Part shown: in pieces, positions 11,255 to 21,169 of the stretch
Layout of the letters: each line of letters begins with the position of its first letter
How positions within the stretch are numbered: the stretch's first letter is position 1
DNA from: Anaspis maculata
Lineage: Eukaryota; Arthropoda; Insecta; Coleoptera; Scraptiidae
DNA: 64,000 bases
Direction of reading: 5' to 3'
Assembly (NCBI GenBank): GCA_949128115.1
Contig: OX421965.1
Location: 59,018,012-59,082,011, forward strand
Program-made: the position numbers and the translations under genes
Notes under the pieces: generated by a model
Seen by the model: the letters and a program-made list of their open reading frames with translations, nothing else
Database searches by the model: none
Told to the model about the DNA's origin: nothing

Positions 11255-12747
11255 TAATAGTGCGGCGGTTAGTAAGAACCACCTTGCATTTTGTGATAAA
11301 AGCATGAAATTTGGCACATACGCTCTACAGACTGTCCTTTACTATTTACGAGGCGGACCCACGATGAAACCGCCGTGCAGCTGTCAGAATTGCCATTTGC
11401 TTACCTTCCAGGGGCAAAAACTGAAGTCAGTTATCGAGCTGATTCAAAAGTGACGTCTATCAATGCAGTAGACCTTCACAGTATAACTTTACCAAAACAG
11501 ATGTCAATATTACAAAAGGAGGGGGGAATGGGAGAAGATAGTTGTAGCCGCGGCACATATTTTTTTAATTGTTAATTTCGGACCAAATTGACAAGTTTGG
11601 TGTCGTTTCCGACTAAATTACATCTTTTGAGTTCAAATTGAATGTTGTGATTGCAGTTTGAAAAAAAAAAATTTGTTTTGTTAGAAAAAAATATATTTCA
11701 GAAAAAAGTCTTAGGCTTTTTTCATTTAGACTTTCATCCCAATTCAGGGCATTCGAAGTGGAAATCCTTATTTAGTTCACTTCTTCAAAGCTTGCTGTAC
11801 ATGAAAACCATGTACGAGGTCTGATTTTTACTTTGACAAGATCGTGAGCTCCATTTGTTTCTAAAGTCATAGAAGTAATATCCAATAATTTTGATAATTT
11901 TCATGTACGAATGGAGGTGTGCGTGCAAAGCCTTGCAGTTTGTGATAAAAGCCTGAAACTTGGCATACATGGTCTATGGACTGTCCTTTACGATATAAGT
12001 GGTGCACCCATCACGGAACCGCTGTGCAGCTGTCAGAATCGCTGCGATACCTTTGCACGCACACTTCCATTCGTACATGAAAATGATTGCATATTACTTT
12101 TACGACTTTGGGAACAAATGAGGCTCACGAACTTGTCAAAGTGGAAATCAGGTCTCGTACATGGTTTTCATGTGCAGGAAGCTTTGAAGAAGTGAAATAA
12201 ATAAGAATTCCCACTTCGAATGCCTTGAATTAGGATAAAAGTCAAAATGAAAAAAGCCTAAGATTTTTCTGAAATATATTTTTTTCAACAAAACAAAATC
12301 TGTTTTTTTCTCAATCTGCAATTACAACATGCAATTTGAATCCAGAAGATGTTATTTAGTCGGAAACGACACCAAACTTGTCAATTTGATCCGAAATAAA
12401 AAAATAAAAAAATATGTGCCACGGCTAGAACTATCCCCTCCCATTCCCCCTTCTTTTGTAATATTGACATCTGTTTTGGTGAAGTTTTACTGTAAAGGTC
12501 TACTGCATTGAAAGACAGGTCTACTGCATTGAAAGACGTCACTTTTGAATCAACTCGATAACCGGCTTCAGTTTTTGCCCCTGGAAGGTAGGCAAATTGC
12601 AATTCTGACAGCTACATGGCGGTTCCATCGTGGGTCCGCCTCGTAAATAGTAAAGGAGAGTCTGTCGAGCGTATATGCCAAATTTCATGTTTTTATCACA
12701 AAATGCAAGGTTTCTCTAAAAAATGGTCGTTAACCGCCGCACTATTA
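11255..12747. mobile_element. Long foldback element, ~1.5 kb palindrome
   Basis: The ends TAATAGTGCGGCGGTTA (left) and TAACCGCCGCACTATTA (right) are exact reverse complements, and homology continues inward through both arms (about 680 bp each). It includes the TGATAAAA...ATGAAATTTGGC block and mirrored GGGCAAAAACTGAAG and CTTCAGTTTTTGCCCC. The ~110-bp loop (11936-12048) carries a diverged third copy of the outer-arm block (about 11290-11390). No transposase and no clear target duplication. The open frames at 11375-11575 and 12381-12602 are mirror images of each other, not genes. It ends 145 bp before the SoxD exon. Confidence 0.8.
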
Positions 12748-12892
12748 GTTGCCCTTCAAGTTTGAGTAACGAAGGAAAGTGTTTGAAATACTGATAGAAA
12801 CGAAATAAACTGGAATTATGGTGATGATGGATGTGGTACAAGAGGTATAGAGGTGAAATGAACTATTTATTTATTTGAAATTCTTGTTGCAG
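12748..12892 (+). other. 3' end of upstream intron
   Basis: Unique sequence between the palindrome and the exon. It ends in TTTATTTATTTGAAATTCTTGTTGCAG, the polypyrimidine tract and acceptor of the SoxD exon. Confidence 0.7.
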
Positions 12893-13043
12893 GGACGTCG
12901 AGCCTGCAGCGGCCATACAGCAGGCGCTGTCTGGCGACAATTTCATGGAAAAGGACAGGAAGTTGTCGGAGTTGATCTTCCAGCTGCAGATGGTCCGGGA
13001 GCAGCTTATCTCGCAACAGCAGATCCAGCATCAGGAAGCTAAG
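12893..13043 (+). CDS. SoxD: SoxD transcription factor, internal exon encoding the leucine-zipper region
   Basis: Internal exon of a SoxD (SOX5/6/13; Drosophila Sox102F) gene. These are nuclear HMG-box regulators that dimerise through an N-terminal coiled coil. The exon follows a T-rich tract and a TTGCAG acceptor and ends at AAG|GTAAGA. Its first base completes a codon (phase 2 in) and it ends in phase 0. The 50 encoded residues contain MEKDRKLSELIFQLQMVREQ, which matches the SoxD zipper pattern E-K-x-R-x-L-S-x-x-I-x-Q-L-x-x-x-R-E-Q-L. Residues L24, L27, L31, V34 and L38 have 3-4-3-4 heptad spacing, and a Q-rich stretch (SQQQIQHQEAK) follows, as in the family. Without splicing the frame would read on to a stop near 13235, so the true end is the donor. 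The HMG box is not in this exon and was not recognised elsewhere in the window. Family assignment rests on the remembered motif, not on a search. Confidence 0.85.
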
Positions 13044-14386
13044 GTAAGAAAAACTGTACACAATAGAAATAAGACAGGAGAGACATTCGTATACAATAGG
13101 AGGAAGAGAAAAGAAACAATGAGATTGTTTTATTTGCGCATTTGCCATAGTCATCAACAAATGATGCGATCTTGCTCTTTGTGGCCGCATGGCGGATGGA
13201 TGGCATTAGCATTATTGGTGGAGCACGGTGAATAAAAGTGGTTCCTTTTTCTTCGCCGGAATAGTCTCCTCCGGCTCGGGGGTATATACGCACACACACA
13301 CATACAGATGCAAATTTAATTCGGCCGGAATCAAAACCGTCGGTGAAGAAAGAGCAAACAACGAGCACACAAAAGTCGACAAAGGAGCTCTCCGACGACA
13401 ATCGGCCTGTGTGTGTTGCATATTTTACGTGCTCCAGAGGAGGAGGGTTGCCGATCTGCATTCAGGTCACCACCGCGTTGACTTGATGCTCTTTTGAAGC
13501 CGGCCAAAAGGGGCGATGCGGGCCAGCACATGGGGCGTTTCAATGGGAGCCGAAAGGTCCTGTTTAGGCAAATTTCATTAATAAAACGAAACTTTTCCAC
13601 TTTTTTGTTCGATAGTAGGTATACTCACAGGTCATCGATACATTTTTGCCATGGTTAAGGTCGCAAAGCATACCAAACTGATGCGCTTTTATTTTGAGAA
13701 CCTTTGGTATACGAGCGTGATAAGTATAGTTACTATAATAGTTGGGATTTGATCAAAGTAGTTATTATCGAAGAACTTTGCAAGCACGAGTTGTATATTT
13801 TGCAGGTTAGATATTCGCCTCCTGAAAAAAGCGTGGGCATAAGGATATTGTTACGAAAATTGTTGATAAAAAAACAAGAAATATTGAAAAAGGCAAATTT
13901 TTATTGCAACAATTTTGGAAAATGTGGGAAACTAATGGGATGTATGATCTCTCAGGTTGTTGATAAAGGCTCTACAATACTTTTAATTTCTTAAAATCGA
14001 ATTGTCCATGATCTTTTGATTTTTCTCCAGAAATCATTGGGGAGCTTTCCATATGATCATAGAAGGTCAACTTACTTCGTAAATCTCAGCATTGCAGCAG
14101 ATTCACTGAATATTTGATAAGAATGATACCTAACTGGAAATCACAGAGGCCATCTTAACACATCAATTTGATGTTGCCTCAAAAGATTTAGAATGATTTT
14201 GCTGGCAATCTGTGAAAAAAAGAAAGAAATCCACGCTTGTGAACTTCGATCTCAGGTGAATTCCTTTTTACCAATGGCGACAGTCCGCAGAAACCAAAAT
14301 CCAGTCCCGCATATCCAAGGAACCCATACAACTTCTTCGGTGAAACTGCAGAACCAAATCAGATTCTCAGTTTTCACAATTTTATG
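13044..14386. other. Start of giant intron, no gene recognised
   Basis: Begins GTAAGAAAAAC. Contains a GC-richer patch (about 13190-13560) with a short CA repeat near 13291-13304. No domain is recognised in the overlapping open frames there. Confidence 0.5.
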
Positions 14387-14394
14387 GTTACTCA

Positions 14395-15794
14395 CAGGGC
14401 CGGATTAACCAGTAGGCAAAGTAGGCAACTGCCTAGGGGCGCCACCGAACCAAGAGGCAAAGGGGGCGCTTTATGATTCAGCTTTGAAAAAATTATACCG
14501 GAACTATTTAATAATTCCACAACTGAACTCTGAAGGACCTCACAAATTGAGAGATTCCTAATTTTATACAGATAGCAGAAGCAGAGCGCACTATATAGCA
14601 GGGATCAGTATAAAATAAATCAACTATCAACTTGTGTTGTAATCTGAGTAAGCGGCATCGGTAGGTAGAGTATTATTATATAAACTTAGTTCGGAAAAAG
14701 TCCCGTAGGCTTCATTTTTGAGTGATGCAATATGCCCTTTGGCAAACATGTTCTTAAAACCTATCTGAACAATTCTGTACCTCCTCGCAAGCAAAATTTT
14801 AGTTGAGATTCTGTATACAGGTGAAGAAGGAAAACATAAAAAAATGTACCTCTTGAAGTTTGAACGGACAAACGTAGAGTATCGCAGGGCATGTCATAAT
14901 ATGATGCGCAACTTGATGGTTGTTGAGGTACATCAAACTATTTTCAAATATTGCTAACCGTTTTCGAAATATTCTGAAAAAACTGAGATCTGTCAAAAAA
15001 ACCATTATCTCCATTAAATTGCCTATTTTTGAAGATATCGGTGTGGAATTTGGTATTTGCCTAATAAGAGACGTCAGAAATGAATAACAATTGCAGTTAT
15101 TGTTTAGGTCTACTATTTTCTTGAAAGGACAGTCAACTTTTTTTTTGTAAGCCGCCATCTTGGTTTGTGATTATCAAGCTGATGACCGGAAAAGTGGCTG
15201 ATAGTCATTGACCAAGTAGGTACCATGCCATCACTTTGGCCATCACTCCATCAAGTGAATGATCACCTTGGATGAACCATCAATGCCATCATACCATCTT
15301 TGCTGAAAGAAAGATGACGCACTTATTTTATCCAGTTCCTCAGAACTAGAAGACCCACTGCTAACCATCGAGCTATGCAAGTAATTGAACACTGCGATTA
15401 TGATCTTGGTAGATAAGTAGCTGAAGCGAGTACTACCATATGATCAAAAACTTTTCTTCTCTAGGCAGGCTGTGGCCTGGCCAAAATCAGCCTCGTTTGC
15501 CTGCCAATGGTCAGACCACAGCCTTATACCTAGAAAAGGAAAGTTCTTGATCATACGGTATTATGTTAAAAATTATAATTTTTTCCGAAATTCACTTACA
15601 AAAGTTTGAAAAATAGAAAAATGCACTACCAAAAAAATCATGTTCGATAGAAAATTTTTGAGGATTGAAGGGGGCTTGGGGCACAGCAGGCCTTCCCCAA
15701 AAATTGGTTCCGAAGGGCTGCTGCCCAAACGTTAGTTAAGGGGCGCTGTACAATTTTTGCCTAGGGGCGCCAGCAAGCTTAATTCGGCCCTGAA
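14395..15794. mobile_element. hAT-like non-autonomous element (~1.4 kb), 8-bp target duplication
   Basis: The terminal inverted repeats are CAGGGCCGGATTAA (left) and TTAATTCGGCCCTG (right, ending 15792). Subterminal TGCCTAGGGGCGCCA is direct-shared near both ends. GTTACTCA flanks the element at 14387-14394 and 15795-15802, an 8-bp duplication as made by hAT transposases; two extra A residues lie between the right TIR and the duplication. Interior sequence includes a hairpin insert at 15434-15560. No transposase is seen. Confidence 0.75.
15434..15560. repeat. Hairpin MITE-like inverted repeat inside the hAT-like element
   Basis: TACCATATGATCAAAAAC on the left mirrors TTCTTGATCATACGGTA on the right, and AGGCTGTGGCCTGGCC mirrors GGTCAGACCACAGCC. 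The total is ~127 bp, nearly fully palindromic. Confidence 0.55.
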
Positions 15795-15802
15795 GTTACT
15801 CA

Positions 15803-16907
15803 GAAGGCTGTTGTTCAACCAAAATTGAAATACCTATATCTTTTAGCATGCGAAGCCTGCTCAAAGGCAGAAAAATGGTTCTAAATTTTTTGAGGTAGCA
15901 TCAAATCGATGTTTTACGATGGCTTCTGAATTTTTGGTCATCTTTTCACAAAATATTCAGTGGGTCTGCTGCAAAGATATAAGTTTTACAAAATGGATTG
16001 TGGCCATCTTCGTTGAAATTTCCTTGTGTAATTATTGTTATCCGCATTTAAAAGAAAATGTCTTTGTCATAAACAAAGTACAATTTTTTCTCGATAGTTG
16101 AATCTTCCATATCTTCCAAAGTGTTCAACATATCAAGTTTGTTCTTCCGCTATAATAGAATCTTGGCTCGTTTGAATAATTATCATTATTGATGTTGCCG
16201 TTGTTTGACGACGGGAGATGATCAGAAGTTGAAGTAAATACAAATGAACAGCAAGGAATTGAACAACTTGTAACAATTTCTTTTTTATAAGAGCACTGAA
16301 TCTGGTATACATACATATCGTGATAATTATTACGAAAATGGAGTAAAGCAACTAAATAAATCTATTTAAATGCCACGCACGACCTACCTGGTGGTTAACA
16401 TAATACCTGCCTACCTGCTATACTTTGAATATTGAGGTTGCGGCATTCAAGTTACGTGATTTTGATGGATAAATGGCATTGTATTTTACGATTAAGAATT
16501 TTTAAACACATAAAGATTCCTTGGATGCTTCTCGTGTTTCGGTTCTAGTCAGTAATTAATTTTATTATAGCTATATATGCGTTAATTCAAAACAGAATTC
16601 CGAAATAACATGGAGCTCACTACTATCAAATCATAGCTATAACAGTTTTACGTTAATCAATAAAATCTAATAAGAAACCGTATGAGGCATGCTGAAAGAA
16701 GCGCTATTATATGCGGAAGAAAATCACTGCTGATGCTGATGAATGCGGCTTTATGTTATACTTTGGAATATGCCAGAATAAATATGTTTTAGAGCAAATT
16801 CAACTGACCAGAGCTCAGTCATAATTATCAACGAAATAAGAGTTTAGCGGCTTGTCTGCTGCATAAAACAAATTGGATGAGGGTTATCACATAACAGTCT
16901 GTGACAT
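15803..16907. other. Intronic, no feature recognised
   Basis: AT-rich unique-looking sequence with only short open frames lacking domains. Confidence 0.45.
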
Positions 16908-17130
16908 AACTATCCTCGACGGCCCCGTACCGCAGGTGATTGAGTGGCTGCCTGCGGCCATGGGGGCTCCGGGTTCGATTCCCGGGAATATCTGGCTCTT
17001 TGTGATGTTGTCCACTTTGCATTTTTTCTGAGCATGTAAGAGTTATAATAAAGGGCAAAAACTCCTATGACCAGCGCAGGCCGATAAGGAGGAACACAAT
17101 ATTATAAAAAAGAAAAAAAAAACTATCCTC
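16908..17130 (+). mobile_element. tRNA-derived SINE with 10-bp target duplication
   Basis: The body spans 16918-17120. The 5' part resembles a tRNA gene with a pol III B box, GGTTCGATTCC at 16972-16982, and a weak A box upstream. An unrelated tail follows and ends in an A-rich run (about 17104-17122). The flanks AACTATCCTC at 16908-16917 and 17121-17130 are a perfect 10-bp duplication, proving LINE-type insertion. A non-autonomous, once pol III-transcribed retroposon. The intact duplication suggests a fairly recent insertion. Confidence 0.88.
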
Positions 17131-17329
17131 ATACTTCAAATTAGGTATGACCGCTAATCTCAATTTTCTCACTGGAAGCAATACTTTCCAGACTGGTGTA
17201 GCGGTGGCAGTATCATCAATAATTGAACCGATAAATTTAACGCAAGTGAATTAGCAATTATTATTATTTTACGCTGACAAAAGCAGCATCCATCGACGGA
17301 ATCTTTTCAGTATAGCTGGAGTCTTGAGT
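17131..17329. other. Intronic, no feature
   Basis: Unique AT-rich spacer. Confidence 0.4.
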
Positions 17330-17800
17330 CAAGCTTGTGTCCGTCCACTTTGATAACAAAAAACTTCAGCGCCTTCTCAAGCCCGGCTTTTGCCGTCCGC
17401 TCCGTTGCACCTTTCCGTGCACCGGCAACGACAATACCTCTTTTCTGCACCTCTCGAGCACCCTCAGCAAACCTCGGACGCCTTCTCTTTCGCTCGATTT
17501 GTCAAGAAACCCGCCTGCAAAGTCCAACGTGTGTGATTATTTTCACGGCTCATCGGAACGGGACGCCCTTTCCGCAAGATTCCCATCATCGTCGGCGGCG
17601 TATAGGTATCACCGGGCACACTTTCGTCTCGCCATTGTTCGGGAATGCTATTATCCCACCTGTCAGACCGCGGACAAAGGCAACTCATCCGTCACTAGGT
17701 GACCAATGGCGACGGGTCGGCCCCGTGCCAGCCAATGGCGTTCGGCTTGCGCGTGGGTTCCGTCACGGCTATGATAATCACTCTTGAAACAATGCCCGGA
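17330..17800. promoter_or_regulatory. GC-rich, repeat-poor island (candidate enhancer or alternative exon)
   Basis: Base composition is clearly GC-richer than its surroundings, and several frames stay open on both strands (longest 150 codons on plus). I recognise no protein domain, and low-stop GC sequence by itself produces such frames. It may be a regulatory island or a non-coding first exon. Confidence 0.25.
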
Positions 17801-18345
17801 GTATAGAGAGAGTCAAAGCGCCAAGTTCTATCAGGCAGGACTCTGTCGCATCCTGCGCCTATGCTATGCCTCGAAAGCTAATTGGGTTGGTGCATCCCCA
17901 CCACGCCGGGCTCCGCTGAAAAAGGATCGTGCTATGCTGAAACAATAGGAGGTTTGTGTGCGCTTTTTCACACCGACGCCAAGTCGGACGTGTGCGAATC
18001 GACGTGCCAAATTTCTTTGCGATGGCAGCAGTGCTTGTGCGAGTGCCCACATTCGTGACACTAGTAACACGGTATTTTGTATATTTATCACTAATTAATG
18101 TGCGCCTTTATACTCAGCATTATGGAGTAAAGAGCACATATACGCAACTGAATAATAATAGATTAGAGTTCATTTTGTAATCTTGCAAATAATTACTAAT
18201 TATAGTGTTCTGATAATGCTTATTTTTTTAATAATAACAATTTATTAACCGCGTACTGATTTCAATTGCGTTGTATTCGTTGTAATCAAAATTCTATTGG
18301 AATCAAATTGGAATGTTCATGGACTTTTGAGCGTCTAAATAATGA
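17801..18345. other. Intronic, no feature recognised
   Basis: GC-mixed then AT-rich. No supportable gene. Confidence 0.4.
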
Positions 18346-18460
18346 TATCTACGGACGGAGAAGGAGTGCCTAGCGCTCTTGTCAAGTATACGCGTACTGA
18401 GCAAGAGTGCCATGCGCTCTTTTATGATATTGTGAAGTTTTCGCACATGCAAATAAACAT
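18346..18460 (+). pseudogene. Ty3/gypsy-type RNase H relic with a partial tandem duplication
   Basis: ACGGACGGAGAAGGAGTGCC reads T-E-K-E-C-L-A in one frame, the N-terminal helix motif of retroelement RNase H. About 40 bp on, TACTGAGCAAGAGTGCCATG reads T-E-Q-E-C-H-A in another frame, as if a ~40-bp piece had been duplicated. Nucleotide similarity to the relic near 20.0 kb (GACGGAGAGGGAGTGCCT) supports common origin. Frame-broken and short. Confidence 0.4.
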
Positions 18461-19942
18461 TTTCGCTACCTATTGGAACGAAACAAGTAAGGATGATGTC
18501 CTTTGCTATGGCCTATGGCAGGTCAAGAGGAGAGTGAAAGGGGTGAGGGTATAGAGTTCTCGTGTATATATATAGTGAATAGCATCACAAACTCAGCTTT
18601 GCCTCTTTGCTCGGCTTTGTCTGTACCAACTGAACCAATCAACCTCTCCGGCAACAATTCTGCAAGATAGCGCACCGCCATCTCGTACAACAGAGCCCTG
18701 CTTCTAAGACGTCTGATGGAATTGAGTCTCTCTGTGCGCTTTGATACAAACTTTAAACAACATAAATACACACATTTACAAAGAGATTGTGAGCCATTGA
18801 AACGCCGCAACTTCCCTGCCTGGTCTCCTCCTGCACCCCTTCACCCACCCCGATGTTCAACTAAGAATAACTATGTGTATAGCAGAGCGAGGGAGCGCGA
18901 GCGCACCAGCGAAACGGAGCTCAATTATAATTATTTCCTTCCGGAAATTAAGCGTCTTATTAGGGAAACTTGTGCTGATGATAATGAAGACCTCAGTGGT
19001 AGAGGCCGTAGAGGTTTCTTTGAATGTTCCAAGAGCTTTTTGTATACGCGAAAGCTCTGTTATAGTGTTCCAAATTCTATTGTACAACATGCGAAATGTC
19101 GCATCGCATGCCTACATAAACGGTAACACTTTATGTATAATTTAACAAACTCCCTGTGCTGCTGTCTCTCTACCTTCGGCCATAATATGTATATATGAAT
19201 CCGGGAGAGGGTTGTTTGTGTATGTTTCAGAATTCGACTGTGCGAGGCTACAAAGTACAAATGCAATCAGAGTGGAATATAATGTGTATGTTTGAGAGAG
19301 CGTGTGTTTGGATGTGGAGACACACAGAGAGCAATCACCAGCTTCGAAACTCTCTGGAGTTGTGGGGATGATGGCGGTATGCGAGAGCCGGGTTCTGATG
19401 ACAAAGCCGCCCGGAATATTACACGTCATTGTCCGGGGGTAAATCCAGAGAAAGGCCGATTATCGCTTCGCTCTTTGCGTATATACATACCTATATGGGA
19501 CTTTGCGGAGCGCTCTCTGCGCGCGTTTGGATTAATAGATATACAGCGTTCGGATTGAGCGCAACACGAACCGCGGACCAGTAAACTGTGCTATTAAAAT
19601 AATAAACGATCGCAATAAACCTAGGCATTACAAGCCTAGTATCGACAGCACAGCGGGATTTTCATTCTCGCGCATATTAATCGCACAATAATTATGCCCG
19701 GATTTTTTGCGGGAGTGCGAAGATCGCGCTGCCTGCCGGACTCATGTTCTCTGTGCTCGCTCTCCCGGGGCCGATGTGCCATCCTTTATGCAAATATGGA
19801 CCAGATAGTGTTGCTGATTTATCTCAATACGGTTTCTCTTTCATTATGGCGTTGGGGCTGTTTGTCTTATCAAGATTCGCTGTCTTCCATTCCACAACGG
19901 AGTATCTTCTCCATTTCATCAATGCGATGCACTATTTTAATT
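18461..19942. other. Intronic, GC-mixed, unassigned
   Basis: Open frames (for example 136 codons from 18716) show no domain. It lies between two RNase H relics and may contain decayed retroelement sequence. Confidence 0.3.
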
Positions 19943-19946
19943 TCAG

Positions 19947-20125
19947 GATGCCGTCACTGTGTACAGGACATGCACGCTTAATGCCAATAATAAAGATGCA
20001 CCGACGGAGAGGGAGTGCCTGGCAGTTGCATTTGCGCTACCGAAGTTCAAGTTTCAAAACTTGGTCCTGGCTCGCGGAAGAAATGTGACACTCGGTGAAG
20101 AAAGCAAGCCATTTACACAGGGACA
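19947..20125 (+). pseudogene. Ty3/gypsy-type RNase H fragment
   Basis: The plus-strand frame reads DAVTVYRTCTLNANNKDAPT, continuing E-R-E-C-L-A-V-A-F-A-L-P-K-F. This is the RNase H beta-strand and helix block of Ty3/gypsy polyproteins (R-T-L-N-x-N...T-E-R-E-C-L-A-V-x-x-A-L-x-K-F). The end of the frame (R-N-V-T-L, then K-P-F) parallels the next strand, with the expected catalytic Asp-His replaced, so it is decayed. No reverse transcriptase or integrase is visible nearby. Confidence 0.6.
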
Positions 20126-20596
20126 TAACATTGTACGATACTGTAAACTGTGACTGTAAGTTTATGATCAAGTTATGATAGGTAGGTACCTATACTTCAC
20201 TGCTAAGTCTATTCCTATGGAGCGTTCAATCGTTGAAATTTCAGTAGGTATTGGCCGTGATCGGTTGGCCAAGGTTCTAAGAGTCAATGCTACCAACTCT
20301 GCAGTCATACTCATACCCCAAAAAAGCTCAATATGAAATGGTCAGTATGAAGTGTCATTTTTGATTTAAAAAAAAACATTGTTTTTCCCTGAAAATTGAA
20401 AAAAATTACACGTGAAATCTCAATTTCGCTGAATGTCCACCATGACTTCGCTATAACAGACGTTGATTTTGTGAGCAAACTTTTACAATATTCTTTGGCA
20501 CAATTGGGCTTTATTCCGACAATAACGCACTGAATTCCTTCAGCTGCCAAAGTGTAATACACACAGCACAGCACCAGAGCCCATGTGGTGATGATA
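20126..20596. other. Intronic, no feature recognised
   Basis: AT-rich, no gene. Confidence 0.4.
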
Positions 20597-21169
20597 ATTA
20601 AAAGGGTGATATTTTTCGGCCCGACAAAAAAGGGAAAGAAACGACAAAAAAGGTGAAGATCACGGCGAAATAGTGGTTCACGCGACAAATAAGTATTTTG
20701 AACGCCAGACATAAAGCGACAGAAATGGTTCGAATAACGGCAAATTTGGTGCTTTTCACGGCAAAAAAAGGGAAAATCACGACAAAATGAGGGTTTACAC
20801 GACAAATTTGAAAAATCAATAAAAATCGGGGGTAGTTCCTGTCATTGATTTTTATACATACGTCACCTCCATGCATACGTCGAAACCAAAACGTCACAGT
20901 CACGTTACTCACGTTCCTGTCATGCAAGTTTTGGAAGACTACGATGAAAGTAGCAGAGCTGATGAATCTCCGCATGTGAAGAGAAGAAGAGGAAGGGAAA
21001 GAGTTTTAAATGAGGAAAAGTTCTCTTCGCACGAAGAAGCGGAAGCATAATGTTTCATCTGAGAGATGGTGGAGCAAGTCGTTTCTAGAATCGACTTCAT
21101 ACGGCGAGAAGGTGGACTGCTGCTGCGCTGCCGGAAACAATCGCCAGAAGGATCTTTTTTTATAGCTTC

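Larger units (their letters stand above)
1..12892 (+). other. Intron upstream of the SoxD zipper exon
   Basis: Inferred from the phase-2 acceptor at 12892. No earlier SoxD exon was recognised on the plus strand, so this stretch is probably one long intron continuing leftward. It carries several transposon relics listed separately. Confidence 0.6.

Noticed and set aside
14799..15158. 119-codon minus-strand frame inside the hAT-like element
   Set aside because: No transposase motif. Its sequence looks like interior filler of a non-autonomous element.
17335..17787. 150-codon plus-strand frame
   Set aside because: Basic, low-complexity composition in a GC-rich patch with several overlapping frames open. 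No domain recognised.
20311..20975. Long minus-strand frames with repeated Phe/Cys/Arg motifs
   Set aside because: They lie on the tandem-repeat arm of the foldback element. The apparent protein repeats mirror the DNA repeats.
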